The notes: generated by a model from the letters alone, not told the origin. Positions 1 through 8,347 are shown, counted from the stretch's first letter. The stretch: 24,103 nucleotides of DNA from Corynebacterium sp. (GCF_030530965.1 NZ_JAUMTY010000033.1:1-24103), one strand, 5' to 3'. Made by a program: numbers and translations.

Positions 1-1125
1 CGCTGTAAATAATCCGCCGGCGATCATGACAATGGCGGGTGTGGGGGAGAACCCGAAGACGAGACCGAAAACGCCCATCATGATGGCGGTGGCAACAATG
101 AGGTGTTTGCGCTCGAATCGGTCAACCAGCGGAACCATCAGTAATGAACCGACCGGATAACCGATGTAGGTCACCGCGGTATATGCGATGGAATCGACGA
201 CATCAAACCCTTTTGCCGCCAGAGCGAGGGTCGCGATCGTGCCAAAACCGTAGTACCCGAACACCTGAAGGACACTCATGATGGAGACAACGAGCGTGCG
301 TTTCCTCACCGCGGGGGCGAATACTTCCGAGAACTGCACATTCTTCTGGTGGACAGGTCGCACGCGGGTGTCCGGTTCCGCGAGGGTGTGGCCCTCTTTT
401 CGTGCTTCATCCTCGAAACGACGTGCGATCTTTTCGGCTTCGTCGGTGCGGCCATGAGCCTCAAGCCACACCGGCGATTCGGGGAGGAAGCTGCGGATAG
501 CCCACACAATTAATCCACCCACACCGCCGATGATGAACATCCAGCGCCAACCGTCGAACCCCAAAGGCTCGAGGGGAACGAGCCACCGGGCGAGGAACCC
601 TGATAAAGGCACCCCGAAGAAGCTCACCGTGTAGGCCCAGACAATGTAGCGGCCGCGGACCTTAGACGGGAGGATATCGGCAAGGTACGAGTCTGCCAGC
701 GCGTATTCCCCGCCGATGCCGATTCCCGCGACGAACCGCGCGAGGATCAGAACGGAAGCATGCGGCGCGAGACCACACACAATCGAGGCGAGCGAGTAGA
801 CCAGCAAGTTGATGATAAAGGTGTGCTGCCGCCCGATGCGGTCCGCCAACCGGCCCATCCAGAGCGCGCCCACAAATTGGCCCAAGAACGCCGACGCCAG
901 AACAAGCGACAGCTGAGTCCCGCCCAGATCGAAGTGCTTCTTCAACACCGTCGACATAATGGGTGCCAGGAAGTTCTCGTATTGATCGAAGAATACTCCC
1001 AATCCGATCACAATGGTGATCAATTTGTGTGACCGAAGGACGGGGAGCCGGTCCATCCGCGCAGCAATGGAAGGGGACTCTTCTGAGGCTGGAGAACCAG
1101 AAGATAAAGGTCGGGAGCGAGACAT
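1..1125 (-). CDS. MFS transporter, sugar-porter (YgcS/YdjE-like) type, 3' end cut by window
   Basis: This is a proton-coupled secondary transporter of the inner membrane; its substrate cannot be told from sequence. The frame is open for 375 codons from ATG 1125 to the window edge, so the last part is missing (family length is about 440-480). The N-terminal 30 residues are hydrophilic and are followed by hydrophobic helices. The loop after TM2 reads GRLADRIGRQ, the classic MFS D-R-x-G-R signature. PESPVWL near residue 215 matches the sugar-porter PESPRWL motif, and VDRFERK in the second half is the repeat of the loop signature. The short forward and reverse ORFs over this stretch are shadows. 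There is no SD; a -10-like TATATT ends 8 nt before the ATG, so the mRNA is probably leaderless. The gene is divergent from the DUF294 gene. Family call is sure, substrate unknown. Confidence 0.9.
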   Translation of the reverse strand, partial: MSRSRPLSSGSPASEESPSIAARMDRLPVLRSHKLITIVIGLGVFFDQYENFLAPIMSTVLKKHFDLGGTQLSLVLASAFLGQFVGALWMGRLADRIGRQHTFIINLLVYSLASIVCGLAPHASVLILARFVAGIGIGGEYALADSYLADILPSKVRGRYIVWAYTVSFFGVPLSGFLARWLVPLEPLGFDGWRWMFIIGGVGGLIVWAIRSFLPESPVWLEAHGRTDEAEKIARRFEDEARKEGHTLAEPDTRVRPVHQKNVQFSEVFAPAVRKRTLVVSIMSVLQVFGYYGFGTIATLALAAKGFDVVDSIAYTAVTYIGYPVGSLLMVPLVDRFERKHLIVATAIMMGVFGLVFGFSPTPAIVMIAGGLFTA

Positions 1126-1133
1126 AGTCCCCT

Positions 1134-1152
1134 AATATAGACCGCTTGGTCT
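1134..1152 (-). promoter_or_regulatory. Promoter -10 with overlapping palindromic operator for the MFS gene
   Basis: On the minus strand TATATT (1139-1134) lies 8 nt before ATG 1125. The inverted repeat AGACC-N4-GGTCT (1139-1152) sits directly upstream in the -35/-10 spacer and shares a base with the -10 box. This layout is typical for TetR-type repression. The regulator is not in the window. Confidence 0.5.
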
Positions 1153-1232
1153 GGAAGTGGAAATAGAGCAAGTAGAAGTAGCGGACGCGAAATGCGCGCG
1201 GAACACATGTAAAAAACGCCGCGCAAATTCGA

Positions 1233-1245
1233 TACGGTAGGGGGC
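1233..1245 (+). promoter_or_regulatory. Leaderless-type -10 element for the DUF294 gene
   Basis: TACGGT at 1233-1238 is followed by 7 nt and then ATG 1246. TANNNT about 7 nt before a start codon is the signature of leaderless transcripts in mycobacteria and corynebacteria. No convincing -35 box is seen. Confidence 0.45.
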
Positions 1246-3159
1246 ATGACGGTTGAAGTCTCAGAGATCACTGATTTCTTAGCGCACACCCCGCCCTTTG
1301 ACAGCATTACCGACGACCACCGCGCACGGGTCGCCCGAAACGCAACCATGCTCTACGTCAAAGCGGGCGAAAAAGCCGACGCCACGTCTGATACATCACA
1401 CAGTCACTCGCGGGGCACGTCGGCTGACGACCCCATGACCGGAATTCGCATTGTCCGGTCCGGGGCCATCAACTGCTTCGGTGAACGGGATCAACTGGTT
1501 GACCGCTTCGGCCCCGGCGAAATTTATCCGCGCCGGGTATCGGATAAACCGACGCAGCACTATTCCTATTGGGCGCATGAAGATAGCCTGCTGATTGAGA
1601 TTCCCGTCGAGGTTATCGAAAGCCTCCAGAACTATCCCGAAGTCACGACGTTCTTCGGCACAGTGACGACGAGGCGCCGCAGCTCAGCCAACGAATTGCG
1701 GGAGACGTCGGGCACAGGGGGAGTCGCCGATATCGACGCCCTCCGCGGAACCGTCGGCGAGGTCGCCGTGAAACCCGTCATCGTTTCGCCCGAGACCACG
1801 ATCCGCGACACCGCCACCAAAATGAGCGAGCGGAATTTATCCAGCGCCATCGTCGTGAAGGCCGCCGACGACGACCAGCACCCGAGCAGGATCGTCGGCA
1901 TTGTGACGGATGCAACGCTGCGGTCGGAAGTGCTCGCGAAGGGGGCGGACCCGTCGGGCCCCGTGGAACGCATCATGTCGCCCAAACCCATGGTGACCTA
2001 CGCCAGCATGCCGCTGTTCGAGGGCATGCTGCAGCTTACGGAAGCCCGTGTGAACCATCTCCCCGTGATTGACGATGACAATGTCGTTGGAGTCTTGACG
2101 ACGGGCGCCGTCATGCGGCAGCTCCAGGGCGACCCGATTTTTGCCGCCGCGCAATTCCGCGAAGCGCGAACAGATCAGCTCTCTGAGTGCTTTGACGCGG
2201 TGATCGACGTGGCCGTGCGTTTCATCGACCGTGGCGCCACTCCGCACGAGGCCACGAGGCTCTTGACCCTGGGCACCGACGAAATGATGAAGCGCGTCAT
2301 CGAATTAGTGCAGGAGGAAATCGGGCCTGCCCCGGTGCCCTTCTGCCTTGTTGTGATGGGATCGCTGGGCCGCTCCGAAATGGTGCTCTCTAGCGACCAG
2401 GACCATGCCATCATCCTGTCCGATGAGTACGACCCCGATAAGCACGGTTTCTACTTCAAACAGTTGGGTGAAAAGTTCAGCAGCCTGGTGCACCAAGCCG
2501 GGCTGCCCGTGTGCCCCGGCGACATGATGGCGTCCAATAGCAAGTGGCGTCTGACAGCGACTGCCTGGGAAAAGGAATTTAGTACATGGACTGATGACCT
2601 CGGCCCGAAGGCATTAATGAAAGCACAAACCTTCTTCGACATGCGCCCCGTGGTCGGAGATAGTGAACTGTGCGACGACGTCCGCTCCGCCGCTCTCATG
2701 ACTGCGCGCCGGGATCGACGCTTCCTTAACGCGCTGGTGAAGATTGCGCGCCACCGCGAACCGCCGCTGGGCTTCTTCCGCGGATTCGTCCTGGATCGGT
2801 CCGGGAATTACGCCAACACTCTTGATATCAAGAGGGGCGGGCTGACGGCTGTCGTTCAGCTCGCGCGGTTGTATGCGATTCAAGCGTGGGTGGATGAGGT
2901 CGGCACGCGTGATCGGTTGCGAGCTGCGGCGCGGGCTGGGGTCATTAGCCACCGTCGGGTTGAGGACCTCGTCGATGCGTTCGATATTTTCCAGCTCATT
3001 TTGTTGGCTAACCAGGCTTCGCAGTGGCGGGATGGGAAGGAAACGAACGCTCGCATCGATCCCGATTCCTTGGCTCACTTGGAGCGGGAATCCCTCCGCG
3101 ATGCGTTCCGGTTGGTTCGTTCCGAGCTCAAATCGGCTGAATCGAGCACGGGCCTATGA
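1246..3159 (+). CDS. DUF294 putative nucleotidyltransferase with cNMP-like and CBS domains
   Basis: This is a cytoplasmic regulatory protein of unknown substrate, 637 aa. The N-terminal part (about 10-140) resembles a cyclic-nucleotide-binding fold; it contains a Ser/His/Asp-rich insertion at about 45-65 and may not bind cNMP. Two CBS motifs follow (about 170-295), with HLPVIDDDNVVGVLTT as the clearest piece; such pairs bind adenosyl ligands. A DUF294 nucleotidyltransferase-like core starts near 366 with GSLGRSEMVLSSDQDHA, which has the GS-x-x-R-x-E and D-x-D pattern. The C-terminal third fits the DUF294 substrate-binding helical domain. The stop codon overlaps the start of the exonuclease gene (ATGA), so the two are translationally coupled. 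This pairing with an epsilon-like exonuclease recurs in bacteria. The reaction is undetermined. Confidence 0.9.
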   Translation: MTVEVSEITDFLAHTPPFDSITDDHRARVARNATMLYVKAGEKADATSDTSHSHSRGTSADDPMTGIRIVRSGAINCFGERDQLVDRFGPGEIYPRRVSDKPTQHYSYWAHEDSLLIEIPVEVIESLQNYPEVTTFFGTVTTRRRSSANELRETSGTGGVADIDALRGTVGEVAVKPVIVSPETTIRDTATKMSERNLSSAIVVKAADDDQHPSRIVGIVTDATLRSEVLAKGADPSGPVERIMSPKPMVTYASMPLFEGMLQLTEARVNHLPVIDDDNVVGVLTTGAVMRQLQGDPIFAAAQFREARTDQLSECFDAVIDVAVRFIDRGATPHEATRLLTLGTDEMMKRVIELVQEEIGPAPVPFCLVVMGSLGRSEMVLSSDQDHAIILSDEYDPDKHGFYFKQLGEKFSSLVHQAGLPVCPGDMMASNSKWRLTATAWEKEFSTWTDDLGPKALMKAQTFFDMRPVVGDSELCDDVRSAALMTARRDRRFLNALVKIARHREPPLGFFRGFVLDRSGNYANTLDIKRGGLTAVVQLARLYAIQAWVDEVGTRDRLRAAARAGVISHRRVEDLVDAFDIFQLILLANQASQWRDGKETNARIDPDSLAHLERESLRDAFRLVRSELKSAESSTGL

Positions 3160-3926
3160 GGTTTTTTCGACGACGACCACGCGTGTCGTGGGAAGACTAC
3201 GCCGACCGCTCCCGCGAGGTGTGCGAACAGTTACGCGAGAGCGACGACCCGCGTGACCGCTCCCGCTGTGCTCTAGCCGAGGCGCTCCACCATTTCTATA
3301 CAACGCCTGCGCCTGAGTTGGACACCCCGCTGACGGATCTACCGCTGCTGGCTGTAGATGTAGAAACCACTGGTCTGGATGCCGACCGTGACCGTCTACT
3401 GTCGGTCGGGATGGTGGCCATCAACGGTCGTGCCATTCCTTTGTCTACGGCGGACCATTGGCTCGTGCGCTATCACGAGGGTGACGTTTCAGTGGGACAG
3501 TCGGCGACGATCCACGGGATCACGGATTCGCAGCTGGAGAATGGCCGATCGTTGCTGGATATTCTGACGGATGTTGTTAATGCGGCCGCCGGGCGTGCTC
3601 TGTTGGCGCATTTAGCGCTGATCGAGCATGACTTTATTTCCACGGCGTGCGAGCGTGCGGTCGGTGTGCCGTGGAGCCCTCTTCGCGTCGTCGACACGAT
3701 GGATTTGGAGCGACGGTCGGCGGTGTCATTCGGACGCCGGCCGGGCCGTGGCGAGGTCCGGCTGATGAACGCACGCTATTCCCGTGGGTTGCCAAGCTAT
3801 CACAACCACAATGCGCTGGTAGACGCCTTGGCGTGCGCGGAACTGTATTTGGCGCAAACGTCGGCCGATCACTTCGGCTCGGAGTTGGAGAGTGTCATTC
3901 GAAAGAAGGGGACGACGCGGTGGTGA
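3156..3926 (+). CDS. DEDDh 3'-5' exonuclease, DNA polymerase III epsilon-like
   Basis: This is a 256-aa nuclease expected to remove nucleotides from the 3' end of DNA or RNA using two metal ions. The Exo I motif LLAVDVETTGLD gives D68 and E70. The Exo II region AHLALIEHDF gives D159, and Exo III HNALVDA gives H218 and D223. All five DEDDh residues are therefore present. Residues 1-60 are a charged, Arg-rich extension. The start overlaps the stop of the DUF294 gene by ATGA and has no SD of its own, so it should be expressed by coupling. It is unlikely to be the replicative proofreading subunit, because it is isolated from polymerase genes and paired with DUF294. Target unknown. Confidence 0.9.
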   Translation: MRFFRRRPRVSWEDYADRSREVCEQLRESDDPRDRSRCALAEALHHFYTTPAPELDTPLTDLPLLAVDVETTGLDADRDRLLSVGMVAINGRAIPLSTADHWLVRYHEGDVSVGQSATIHGITDSQLENGRSLLDILTDVVNAAAGRALLAHLALIEHDFISTACERAVGVPWSPLRVVDTMDLERRSAVSFGRRPGRGEVRLMNARYSRGLPSYHNHNALVDALACAELYLAQTSADHFGSELESVIRKKGTTRW

Positions 3927-3964
3927 CGCGGCAGGACGACTGCCGTGCACTCACACTGCACCTG

Positions 3965-3983
3965 CAGCATCTCCGCTGTTTTT
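3965..3983 (+). terminator. Short hairpin with T-tract after the exonuclease gene
   Basis: CAGC (3965-3968) and GCTG (3975-3978) form a 4-bp stem followed at once by TTTTT. A second hairpin without a T-tract, CGGCAG-N5-CTGCCG, lies just upstream at 3929-3945. The stem is short, so this is a weak call. Confidence 0.35.
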
Positions 3984-4017
3984 AGGATGTTTTCCTTATC
4001 AGCTGTGAGGGGTTATG

Positions 4018-4030
4018 TAGGCTGGTTCGC
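4018..4030 (+). promoter_or_regulatory. Leaderless-type -10 element for the FAH-family gene
   Basis: TAGGCT (4018-4023) is followed by 7 nt and ATG 4031, with no SD in between. This is the same spacing as seen before the DUF294 gene. Confidence 0.4.
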
Positions 4031-4828
4031 ATGCGAATAGCTCGAATCGCCACTGTTGAAGGTATGACATTTTGTTCCGTGGAGGGTGAGGGCGACGACA
4101 TCGTCTGCCGCCAAATTGATGGCCACCCGTTCGGGGAACCGACATTAACGGGTAAGGAATGGCCCCTCGCGGACGTCCGACTTTTGGCCCCGATTTTGGC
4201 GCCGAAAGTCGTTGCGGTAGGCCGGAACTACGCCGACCACGTGGCGGAAGTCTTCAAAAAGGGGGCCGAGCATCTGCCACCCACGATTTTCTTGAAGCCT
4301 CCGACAGCGATTACCGGGCCGGGCTCGCCGATTAGGATCCCCGACTTCGCGACGAATGTTGAATTCGAGGGTGAACTGGCCATCGTTATTGGCCGGCCCG
4401 TCAAGAATGTTGCCGCGGAAAATTGGCGCGACGCTGTGCTCGGCTACACCATCGTGAACGATGTTTCGTCCCGTGACCTGCAGTTCTCAGACGGCCAGTG
4501 GGTGCGTGCCAAGGGACTTGATACGTTCTGCCCGATGGGGCCGTGGATCGAGACCAACCTCGATGCCCTGGATTTGGAGAGTCTGCCTATCCGCGCTCAC
4601 CTGACTCACGACGGAACTACCACGGTGAAGCAGGATTCTAATTCGAATCAGATGATTAAGTCGGTTCCGGAGATTATTGAGTGGGTTTCCCAGGCGTTCA
4701 CGCTTCTTCCCGGCGATGTTATTTCTACTGGCTCGCCTGCGGGAACAGCGCAGATGGTCCCCGGTGACGAGATTGAGATTGAGATACCGGGGCTGGGTTC
4801 GCTGAAGAACCCGGTTGTTAAGGCGTAG
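4031..4828 (+). CDS. Fumarylacetoacetate hydrolase (FAH) family protein
   Basis: This is a 265-aa cytoplasmic, metal-dependent enzyme of the FAH superfamily, whose members hydrolyse, decarboxylate or isomerise small diketo acids. FLKPPTAITGPG (about 87-98) is the usual substrate-loop motif. VEFEGELAIVIG (110-121) carries the E-x-E metal ligands, NDVSSRDLQ (143-151) the Asp ligand, and STGSPAGT (232-239) closes the active site. Length fits the short single-domain group (HHDD isomerase, FAHD1-like). Such a gene beside gltX is familiar in mycobacteria and corynebacteria, which supports a housekeeping role such as oxaloacetate or acylpyruvate clean-up rather than aromatic catabolism. That specific role is inference; no other aromatic-degradation genes are nearby. 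Confidence 0.9.
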   Translation: MRIARIATVEGMTFCSVEGEGDDIVCRQIDGHPFGEPTLTGKEWPLADVRLLAPILAPKVVAVGRNYADHVAEVFKKGAEHLPPTIFLKPPTAITGPGSPIRIPDFATNVEFEGELAIVIGRPVKNVAAENWRDAVLGYTIVNDVSSRDLQFSDGQWVRAKGLDTFCPMGPWIETNLDALDLESLPIRAHLTHDGTTTVKQDSNSNQMIKSVPEIIEWVSQAFTLLPGDVISTGSPAGTAQMVPGDEIEIEIPGLGSLKNPVVKA

Positions 4829-4868
4829 GTAGGCTACACAGTCGTTGCCCGGCTGCGGCTTTAATTTT

Positions 4869-4889
4869 CGGCCGTGATTTTTCCGGCCG
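4869..4889. terminator. Possible hairpin between convergent genes
   Basis: CGGCCG (4869-4874) repeats as CGGCCG (4884-4889) around a T-rich 9-nt loop, so it can pair. It lies between two convergent genes where a bidirectional terminator is expected. No T-tract follows directly, so the call is weak. Confidence 0.25.
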
Positions 4890-4908
4890 CGGACCTAATT
4901 ATCGGCCC

Positions 4909-6057
4909 CTAATTGTGGCGGATTTCCGAGGCCCCCATCGCGAGAAGCATTGTTTTCATCTTCCCGCATGTTTCCTCAACTTCCTCAGCGGGATTGGATT
5001 GTTCGACGATTCCGCCACCGGCCCAGGCTCGGGCATGCTGGAGATCTTTCTCCAGCTCAGCGCACCGAATGCTAACCATGAACTCTCCGTCGCCATTGGC
5101 GTGGCACCATCCGACAGCGCCACCGTAAAACCGGCGGTCTCCTTCGGCGGTGCGGATAATTTCCATGGCGGCCTCGGTGGGAACACCAGCAAGAGCGGGG
5201 GTGGGGTAGAGGGCCTCGGCAAGTTGGAGAGCGCTGGGCCCGTCGTCGTTAATAGTTGCGCGGATCGGCGTCGCTAAGTGCCACATTTCGGCAGTCTGCA
5301 TGAGTTCCGGTGAACTCGGAATGTCAACCGTGTGACAGAGCTGGCCGAGCACTCGTCGGTAATGATCGACGACATAATGATGCTCATCCAGATTCTTCGT
5401 GCTGTGAAGTAATTGCTGGCCACGCTGTTCGTCTTCCTGAGGGTCGTTGCTCCGCGGAAGCGAGCCAGCCAGGGGATACGCCGACACAACAGGGCCTTGA
5501 CGCCGAATCAGCATTTCGGGCGAGGAACCGACGAGCCAGTGACCTGTGTATTCGTCCCCGGCAGGGGAGAGATCCGCGAGAAAACCGTCCAGATTCGGAG
5601 CGTGGTCAATCAGCCGCGTGGCAAGCAGCCGAGGGTCGATTGGGTCATCGAAGAACAGATCAACATTGCGAGCAATAACAACCTTATCGACGCTGGTCCG
5701 CGAGATCGTTCGCGTAACGGCGTCGATAATCTCCGCGTGCTCGTCGAGGCTGGGGTTTTCAGCGACGATGTGCGCGTGGGCACCCTTGCCCCTGTAGAAG
5801 GCGGGCGGCTCCAGCGGGCCCGTGTATCGCCACACCGATCGGGGGCTCGTGAGCGCAGCTGGGCGTGACGGATCGAAGGGCAGCGCGCCGACGATGTAGG
5901 AGGCTTTTCCGTTGTCTAAGGCGCTTTGAGCGTCGCTAATAGTGGTGAAAGTGGCATCCGAGCCTTGTGTGCGCAACGAGCCGTCAACACGTGAAAGAAG
6001 GAAGTCAGGGGCGTTTCGGGGTCGGGGTGCGGAGCTATTGTCGGATGCTGAAGCCAC
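4909..6057 (-). CDS. Isochorismate synthase
   Basis: This enzyme converts chorismate to isochorismate, the first committed step towards menaquinone or catecholate siderophores. It has 382 aa and the chorismate-binding domain fills about residues 100-375. VDKVVIARNVDL holds the probable general base K125 and GSSPEMLIRR the catalytic Glu (E181). YPLAGSLPR (194-202) takes the place of the PIAGTRPRG motif of anthranilate synthases, which points to isochorismate synthase. The C-terminal AWAGGGIVEQSNP and EEVEET carry Mg2+-binding acidic residues. The start is GTG at 6057; no other start exists before the next in-frame stop upstream, there is no SD, and TACTGT lies 6 nt before the GTG. No other menaquinone or siderophore gene is present here, so the choice between menF-like and entC-like use is open. 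Confidence 0.92.
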   Translation of the reverse strand: MASASDNSSAPRPRNAPDFLLSRVDGSLRTQGSDATFTTISDAQSALDNGKASYIVGALPFDPSRPAALTSPRSVWRYTGPLEPPAFYRGKGAHAHIVAENPSLDEHAEIIDAVTRTISRTSVDKVVIARNVDLFFDDPIDPRLLATRLIDHAPNLDGFLADLSPAGDEYTGHWLVGSSPEMLIRRQGPVVSAYPLAGSLPRSNDPQEDEQRGQQLLHSTKNLDEHHYVVDHYRRVLGQLCHTVDIPSSPELMQTAEMWHLATPIRATINDDGPSALQLAEALYPTPALAGVPTEAAMEIIRTAEGDRRFYGGAVGWCHANGDGEFMVSIRCAELEKDLQHARAWAGGGIVEQSNPAEEVEETCGKMKTMLLAMGASEIRHN

Positions 6058-6069
6058 GCTGAAACAGTA
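6058..6069 (-). promoter_or_regulatory. Leaderless-type -10 element for isochorismate synthase
   Basis: On the minus strand TACTGT (6069-6064) is followed by 6 nt and GTG 6057. This supports the GTG as the true start of a leaderless mRNA. Confidence 0.4.
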
Positions 6070-6224
6070 CGTTCGTTCGCTTGAGGTGGCAAGCTTTTCC
6101 GGCGGATTCGTCGTCGAAAATGAAGGTCGGTCGTGATCGCGCAGTGCTCGCGTGATGCTCGGGTGGTGTCACTGTGTTGATCGTGTGCGACAAGGGCGGG
6201 GGTGGTGAGAAATCCCGTGTCCAC

Positions 6225-6230
6225 TACGCT
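6225..6230 (+). promoter_or_regulatory. -10 element for gltX, start-deciding
   Basis: TACGCT (6225-6230) lies 8 nt before ATG 6239. Transcription starting 7-9 nt downstream would remove the upstream TTG 6230 and ATG 6233, so ATG 6239 is favoured. No -35 box is clear. Confidence 0.4.
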
Positions 6231-6238
6231 TGATGGGC

Positions 6239-7729
6239 ATGAGTGACGTTGTTGTCCGATTTAGTCCATCGCCGACGGGTACTCCCCATGTGGGAATGGT
6301 GCGTACTGCTTTGTTTAACTGGGCGTATGCGCGTCATACCGGCGGAAAGATGATCTTTCGTATTGAAGATACCGATGCTAAACGCGATTCTGAGGAATCC
6401 TATGCCGCGATTATTGATTCACTTCAATGGTTGGGCATTGACTGGGATGAAGGAATTGGTGAGGTCGGCGGGCCGAATGGTCCTTACCGACAGTCCCAGC
6501 GGCTAGATATTTATGCCGATGTTTTAAATAAACTCATTGAGGCCGGCTTTGTTTATCCCGCTTATTCGACGGCGGATGAAGTGAGAGCGCGCCACAAGGC
6601 TGCGGGTCGTGATCCTCAATTGGGTTATGACAATTACGACCGCAATTTAACTGATGAACAAATTGCGGAATATGAAAAAGAGGGCCGCAAACCGGTATGG
6701 CGTTTCCGTATGCCGGAGCAGGTGTGGGAATGGGATGACCTGGTCCGTGGCCATGTGACATTCCAGCCTGAAACTCAGCCGGACTATGTTGTTGCCCGGT
6801 CTGACGGATCTCCTCTGTACCCGCTGGTCAACCCGGTTGACGACGCCATGATGGGTGTCACTCACGTGCTGCGCGGTGAGGACATTTTGGCGTCGACACC
6901 TCGCCAGTTGGCTTTGTACGAGGCTCTGAAGAAGTTGGGGATTGCGAAGCAGACTCCGCAGTTTGCGCACTTGCCGTTCGTGATGGGGCAGGGCAATAAG
7001 AAGCTGTCGAAGCGGGACCCTGAGTCGAATCTCTTTAACCATCGGGATGCGGGCATCATTCCGGAAGGAATGGTGAACTACCTGTCTCTCTTGGGATGGT
7101 CTTTGTCCGCCGATCAGGATATTTTCGGCCGAGATGAATTAGTCAAGAATTTCGACGTTGCCGATGTATTGGGCAATCCCGCGCGATTTGATGAGAAGAA
7201 GCTGATCGCTATCAACGCTGAGCATATTCGTATGCTCGACAAAGATGATTTTGCTCAGCGTTTGCGGGCGTACTTGGAAGAGTACAAGGGCTTCCCCGCG
7301 GACTATCCGGACGACAAGTTCGCTGTCGCCGCGGAGCTCGTCCAAACGCGCATCAAGACATTGGGAGATGCGTGGGATCTCCTGAAGTTCCTTGTGGTGT
7401 CGGATGAGGACTTCGAGATTGACGAGAAGTCGGGCAGGAAGAACCTCAAAGAGGACGCCGTGCAGGCCCTTGATGTGGCGATGGAGGAGCTGGATGCGAT
7501 CGATGAATCCTCCTTTACGACGGAACGTATTGAAGCTGCCCTGCATGGCGCGTTGATTGACCGGCTTGGTCTGAAGCCACGGAAGGCGTTTGGTGCGATT
7601 CGGGTGGCGACGTCGGGGGCTGCGGTGTCCCCGCCGTTGTTCGAGTCCCTGGAGCTGCTGGGGAAGCAGACGACGATGAAGCGTCTGAAGGATGCAAGGG
7701 CCGTCACTCCGTGGTCAGCCCAACAGTGA
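6239..7729 (+). CDS. gltX: Glutamyl-tRNA synthetase (class I, GluRS)
   Basis: GluRS charges tRNA-Glu with glutamate in the cytoplasm. In most actinobacteria it also mischarges tRNA-Gln, which GatCAB then amidates. The protein is 496 aa, normal for bacterial GluRS. The HIGH-like motif is PSPTGTPHVG (10-19). RIEDTD and the long Rossmann domain follow, with VTHVLRGEDIL and the KMSKS-like KKLSKRDP at about 255-262. The C-terminal 170 residues form the helical anticodon-binding domain. I chose ATG 6239, giving MSDVVVRF, because it matches the usual N-terminus and the TACGCT box; TTG 6230 and ATG 6233 are in frame. The gene lies before tRNA-Gln and tRNA-Glu, the two tRNAs its product would serve. 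Confidence 0.98.
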   Translation: MSDVVVRFSPSPTGTPHVGMVRTALFNWAYARHTGGKMIFRIEDTDAKRDSEESYAAIIDSLQWLGIDWDEGIGEVGGPNGPYRQSQRLDIYADVLNKLIEAGFVYPAYSTADEVRARHKAAGRDPQLGYDNYDRNLTDEQIAEYEKEGRKPVWRFRMPEQVWEWDDLVRGHVTFQPETQPDYVVARSDGSPLYPLVNPVDDAMMGVTHVLRGEDILASTPRQLALYEALKKLGIAKQTPQFAHLPFVMGQGNKKLSKRDPESNLFNHRDAGIIPEGMVNYLSLLGWSLSADQDIFGRDELVKNFDVADVLGNPARFDEKKLIAINAEHIRMLDKDDFAQRLRAYLEEYKGFPADYPDDKFAVAAELVQTRIKTLGDAWDLLKFLVVSDEDFEIDEKSGRKNLKEDAVQALDVAMEELDAIDESSFTTERIEAALHGALIDRLGLKPRKAFGAIRVATSGAAVSPPLFESLELLGKQTTMKRLKDARAVTPWSAQQ

Positions 7730-7803
7730 TTGGTGCGGCGGCTGGCATTCGTCGGCCCTGAGCGGGTGTTGTGCTGTGGTGGGAATAGCGTTGACCTGAG
7801 GAT

Positions 7804-7833
7804 TTGCCCCACATAAGGCCCTATGGTTATATT
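7804..7833 (+). promoter_or_regulatory. Likely promoter of the tRNA-Gln/tRNA-Glu pair
   Basis: TTGCCC (7804-7809) and TATATT (7828-7833) are spaced by 18 nt, about 48 nt before tRNA-Gln. A TTGACC at 7791 is an alternative -35 with a poorer -10 partner. Confidence 0.4.
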
Positions 7834-7881
7834 ATTCCCCGTTGCACAGCGCAGCCGGGCCTGGCGGTGCTTTGTGCTCAT

Positions 7882-7953
7882 TGGCCTATGGTGTAATTGG
7901 CAACACAGCGGTTTCTGGTACCGCCATTCTAGGTTCGAGTCCTGGTAGGCCAG
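7882..7953 (+). tRNA. tRNA-Gln (CUG)
   Basis: The acceptor arms TGGCCTA and TAGGCCA (7946-7952) pair fully. The anticodon stem GCGGT/ACCGC encloses loop TTCTGGT with anticodon CTG. The T-arm has GGTTCGAGTCC. No CCA is encoded. The T at position 1 is usual for tRNA-Gln. Confidence 0.95.
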
Positions 7954-7976
7954 CAAGAAGCTCTTTGGCTTCTTAT

Positions 7977-8049
7977 GCCCTGTTCGTCTAGCGGCCTAGG
8001 ACACCGCCCTCTCACGGCGGCGGCACGGGTTCAAATCCCGTACAGGGTA
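7977..8049 (+). tRNA. tRNA-Glu (CUC)
   Basis: The acceptor arm GCCCTGT pairs with ACAGGGT (8042-8048), with a G-U first pair as in other actinobacterial tRNA-Glu genes. The anticodon stem CCGCC/GGCGG encloses CTCTCAC, giving anticodon CTC. It lies 23 nt after tRNA-Gln and is probably co-transcribed. No CCA is encoded. Confidence 0.96.
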
Positions 8050-8054
8050 CAACA

Positions 8055-8089
8055 CCCCCTCACCTGTTAACGCAGGTCAGGGGGATTTT
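8055..8089 (+). terminator. Strong intrinsic terminator of the tRNA operon
   Basis: CCCCCT (8055-8060) pairs with AGGGGG (8079-8084) and CCTG with CAGG, closing on a TTAACG loop. ATTTTG follows the stem. Confidence 0.85.
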
Positions 8090-8120
8090 GCATTTGTCAA
8101 ATCAGAACTTTCAGCTGGCA

Positions 8121-8140
8121 TGACTACATTTTGACTACAT
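8121..8140 (+). repeat. Two direct copies of TGACTACAT just after tRNA-Glu
   Basis: TGACTACAT occurs at 8121-8129 and 8132-8140, an 11-bp period, or one helical turn. Short repeats of this kind near a tRNA 3' end can be integrase binding sites. No integrase gene remains in the window. The rest of 8090-8419 holds no gene I can support. Confidence 0.4.
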
Positions 8141-8341
8141 CTAAAAATAGACCGGTTATTGCTTGCTCGGCTGTGTCGAGGTCGTTTTTGCTGCTTATCC
8201 CCCGCTTGTCGCTTTAGCTCATATGGACAAACTTCTGTGAATCTGCAGCTGACGTTTTAGGTCGACAAATCCGATTCCCACAGGGCTGACGAGCGCCGTA
8301 AACAAAGGCAGCCGGGCAACTCTAAATAGCAGAATCGGCGA

Positions 8342-8347
8342 TATACT
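8342..8347 (+). promoter_or_regulatory. -10 element TATACT before the small gene at 8420
   Basis: TATACT (8342-8347) is a good -10 match about 70 nt before the 8420 start. No clear -35 is visible. The flanking ATATACTCAG also occurs in the Abi promoter on the other strand. Confidence 0.35.

Noticed and set aside
662..1171. Minus-strand 169-codon ORF over the MFS gene start.
   Set aside because: Different frame from the clear MFS reading frame, Arg/Pro-rich shadow.
8101..8260. Minus-strand frame ending near the TGACTACAT repeats, considered as an integrase C-terminus.
   Set aside because: The frame is interrupted by a stop about 50 codons upstream and shows no tyrosine-recombinase motif.
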